From Actinomycetes bacterium (GTDB lineage Bacteria; Actinomycetota; Acidimicrobiia; Acidimicrobiales; RAAP-2): a DNA stretch of 8,500 nucleotides. Position numbers and translations under genes: made by a program. Positions 6,943 to 8,500 of the stretch are shown in pieces (position 1 is the stretch's first letter; each line of letters starts with the position of its first letter). The notes beneath the pieces are model-generated. The model did no database searches and was not told where the DNA came from. It was given only the letters and a program-made list of their open reading frames with translations. The DNA lies in assembly GCA_021850345.1 (NCBI GenBank), contig JAJZMN010000222.1:1-8500 (forward strand), read 5' to 3'.

Positions 6943-6949
6943 TCTGGCC

Positions 6950-8500
6950 GTGGAGGACGCTGCGGGACCCGGACGCCACATCGGGGATCCCGACGTCGTC
7001 CTCGTCGGCAGCGGCATCAACGCGCTCGTGTGCGGCGCAATTCTCGCACGCGCGGGCGTCGGAGTTGCCGTGCTCGAACAAGCCGGCGAGCTCGGCGGCG
7101 CAATCCGCACCGCCGAGCTCACGGTGCCGGGCTTTCACCACGACGTCTTCAGTGCATGGCATCCGCTGTTCGTGACGTCCGAGGCGTACGCCGTCCTCCG
7201 CGAGGAGCTCGCAGCAGGCGGGCTGCACTACGCATGCGCGCCGACGGTGTCCGCGAGCGTCACCTCCCGTGGGCACAGTTGGGTCATGACGACCAGCCCC
7301 GAACAGAACGCTGCGGAGCTGGACCGTGATGGTTCAGGCGACGGCGGGCGGTACTTGAGCGACAGAGCCTCCTTCGAAAGGGTCGCGCCACTGACGATGA
7401 CCCTGCTCGGAGACGAGACGGTGAGCAGCGCCTCGGCTCGGGCGGCGTGGTCGGTCCTTCGCCGCAACGGCCGGCACCGCGCCCTTGGCATGCTGGGTTC
7501 GCTCACCGAGAACGCGCGCACCTGGCTCCTCCGGACGTACCGCTCTGCCGGCGCGCCGACGCTGTTCTCGCCCTGGTTGCTCCACACCGGTCTCGGGCCG
7601 GAAGCTGCCGCGTCCGGGATCATGAACCGGGCCATCGTCGCGCTCATCGAGCAAGCGGGACTCCCCGTGCCCGTGGGCGGGAGCGCAAGCCTCGTCCGCG
7701 CCCTGCAAGCCATCATCGAGGCGAACGGCGGCGTTTGCCGCACTCGTGCCGAGGTCGACCGCGTGCTGGTGCGCCATGACCGGGCCGTCGGCGTGCGGCT
7801 CACCGACGGCGAGTACATCGGCGCACGCCGAGCGGTCGTGTGCAGCGTGACCCCGCCAGCCCTCTACGGCCGGTTGTTGGCCGATGCGCCCGTTCCCGAG
7901 TGGGCACGAAGCGCCGCTGGGCGGTTCCGCTTCGGCAGAGCAGGGATGCAGCTTCACTTCGCCCTCTCCTCAGCCCCGCGCTGGGTAGTGGACGAGCGGC
8001 TCGCCGACGCCCCCCTCATCCATCTGACCACAGGGCTGGACGCGGTCTCCCGCGCGGTGGGCGAAGCCGATCGAGGGCTCCTGCCTGCCAACGCGACCAT
8101 CGTCTGCGGTCAGCCCTGCGTGGTAGACGCGTCGCGCGCACCGACGGGCCGCTCCATCCTGTGGGTGCAGCTCCAAGAGCTGCCGTCGCGCCCCGCGGGG
8201 GATGCGGCCGGCAAGATCGACGTCGGTGACGGCACCTGGACGTCCTCGCTTCGGGAGCGGTACGCGGACCGTATCCAGTCACGCCTGGCCGAGCACATCG
8301 ACGGCTTCGAGTCTTCGGTCATCGGTCGCGCCGTGTTGTCTCCCGCCGACATCGAGCGGGCGAACCCGAACCTTGTGGGTGGGGACATCTACGCGGGCTC
8401 GTGCGACCTCGACCAGGGCATCTTCTTTCGACCCAGGCCCGAGCTGCGCGGCCATACGACGCCGTTACGCGGCCTTTACCAGATCGGCGCAAGTACCCAT
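6950..8500 (+). CDS. NAD(P)/FAD-dependent oxidoreductase, phytoene-dehydrogenase-like (C-terminal end beyond window)
   Basis: The frame is open from GTG 6950 to the window end, giving 517 residues. The N-terminal FAD-binding motif is GSGINA at residues 20-25, with E43 at the end of the second strand, GG at 49-50 and ELTVPG at 56-61. The end reads GLYQIGASTH (508-517), the conserved C-terminal FAD-contacting segment that normally lies close to the end of COG1233 proteins, so only a few tens of residues should be missing. The third glycine of GxGxxG is Ala here, a variant I believe is common in this family. The protein shares the ELTVPG-x-x-HD-x-F pattern with the flavoprotein at the other end of the operon. 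It reads divergently from the cluster and probably shares its promoter region, so it likely serves the same pathway. The substrate is unknown; no membrane segment stands out. Confidence 0.9.
   Translation, partial: MEDAAGPGRHIGDPDVVLVGSGINALVCGAILARAGVGVAVLEQAGELGGAIRTAELTVPGFHHDVFSAWHPLFVTSEAYAVLREELAAGGLHYACAPTVSASVTSRGHSWVMTTSPEQNAAELDRDGSGDGGRYLSDRASFERVAPLTMTLLGDETVSSASARAAWSVLRRNGRHRALGMLGSLTENARTWLLRTYRSAGAPTLFSPWLLHTGLGPEAAASGIMNRAIVALIEQAGLPVPVGGSASLVRALQAIIEANGGVCRTRAEVDRVLVRHDRAVGVRLTDGEYIGARRAVVCSVTPPALYGRLLADAPVPEWARSAAGRFRFGRAGMQLHFALSSAPRWVVDERLADAPLIHLTTGLDAVSRAVGEADRGLLPANATIVCGQPCVVDASRAPTGRSILWVQLQELPSRPAGDAAGKIDVGDGTWTSSLRERYADRIQSRLAEHIDGFESSVIGRAVLSPADIERANPNLVGGDIYAGSCDLDQGIFFRPRPELRGHTTPLRGLYQIGASTH

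Larger units (their letters stand above)
6837..6949. promoter_or_regulatory. Divergent intergenic region, presumed bidirectional promoter
   Basis: These ~110 bases separate the minus-strand operon from the plus-strand flavoprotein gene and contain the most AT-rich patch of the window (6896-6916), so promoters for both directions should lie here. On the minus strand TTGCAA (6927-6922) and TCAAAT, 17 bases apart, form a weak -35/-10 pair. No convincing plus-strand pair is seen; a TACGTA at 6934-6939 would imply a very short leader. Short palindromes CTTGCAAG (6921-6928) and TGATCA (6902-6907) could be parts of an operator but are too short to claim. Confidence 0.5.

Noticed and set aside
5781..7175. 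Plus-strand open frame of 464 codons spanning the LLM gene and the intergenic region
   Set aside because: It lies opposite the LLM gene and runs into the true plus-strand gene in a different frame; no family features are seen.
7228..7957. Minus-strand open frames of about 200 codons within the plus-strand FAD oxidoreductase
   Set aside because: They are antisense to a continuous, motif-bearing flavoprotein frame and have no recognisable features.
1..8500. tRNA/rRNA genes, CRISPR arrays, insertion sequences, long repeats
   Set aside because: None was seen by eye on either strand; nearly all bases belong to recognised coding sequences.

Overview
This is a GC-rich, densely coding window with frequent GTG starts. 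The gene families (LLM-class flavin oxidoreductase, phytoene-dehydrogenase-like flavoproteins, M20/M24 hydrolases) fit a soil or marine Actinomycetota or Chloroflexota-type genome. That placement is inferred from composition and gene content only; no rRNA or marker gene is present.

Layout. One compact minus-strand cluster fills positions 6836 down to 1. In transcription order it encodes: an LLM-class flavin-dependent oxidoreductase (6836-5769), an M20-family metallohydrolase (5772-4504), a fumarylacetoacetate hydrolase (FAH) family protein (4507-3611), an M24 prolidase-like hydrolase (3606-2431), a ketopantoate reductase (PanE/ApbA) family dehydrogenase (2434-1463), a second, creatinase-like M24 protein (1466-327), and the N-terminus of a phytoene-dehydrogenase-like FAD oxidoreductase (293 to the left edge). 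Four of the six junctions are ATGA stop/start overlaps, one is a 4-base gap and one is a 33-base gap, so the set is almost certainly one operon. A roughly 110-base divergent intergenic region (6837-6949) separates it from a plus-strand gene (6950 to the right edge) for a second phytoene-dehydrogenase-like FAD oxidoreductase, complete except for its extreme C-terminus.

How the genes may work together. The combination of flavin oxidoreductases, an amide hydrolase (M20), one or two C-N hydrolases (M24), an acylpyruvate-type C-C hydrolase or isomerase (FAH) and an NAD(P)H 2-oxoacid reductase (PanE family) looks like a catabolic pathway for a nitrogen-containing organic compound, probably amide-bearing or heterocyclic. 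The substrate cannot be read from sequence. The most notable details are the degenerate metal sites: the downstream M24 protein has lost nearly all metal ligands, as creatinase has, while its paralogue three positions upstream in the list keeps a nearly intact set; and the M20 enzyme has Asn where the bridging Asp is expected. No transporter, regulator, mobile element, RNA gene or CRISPR array is visible.
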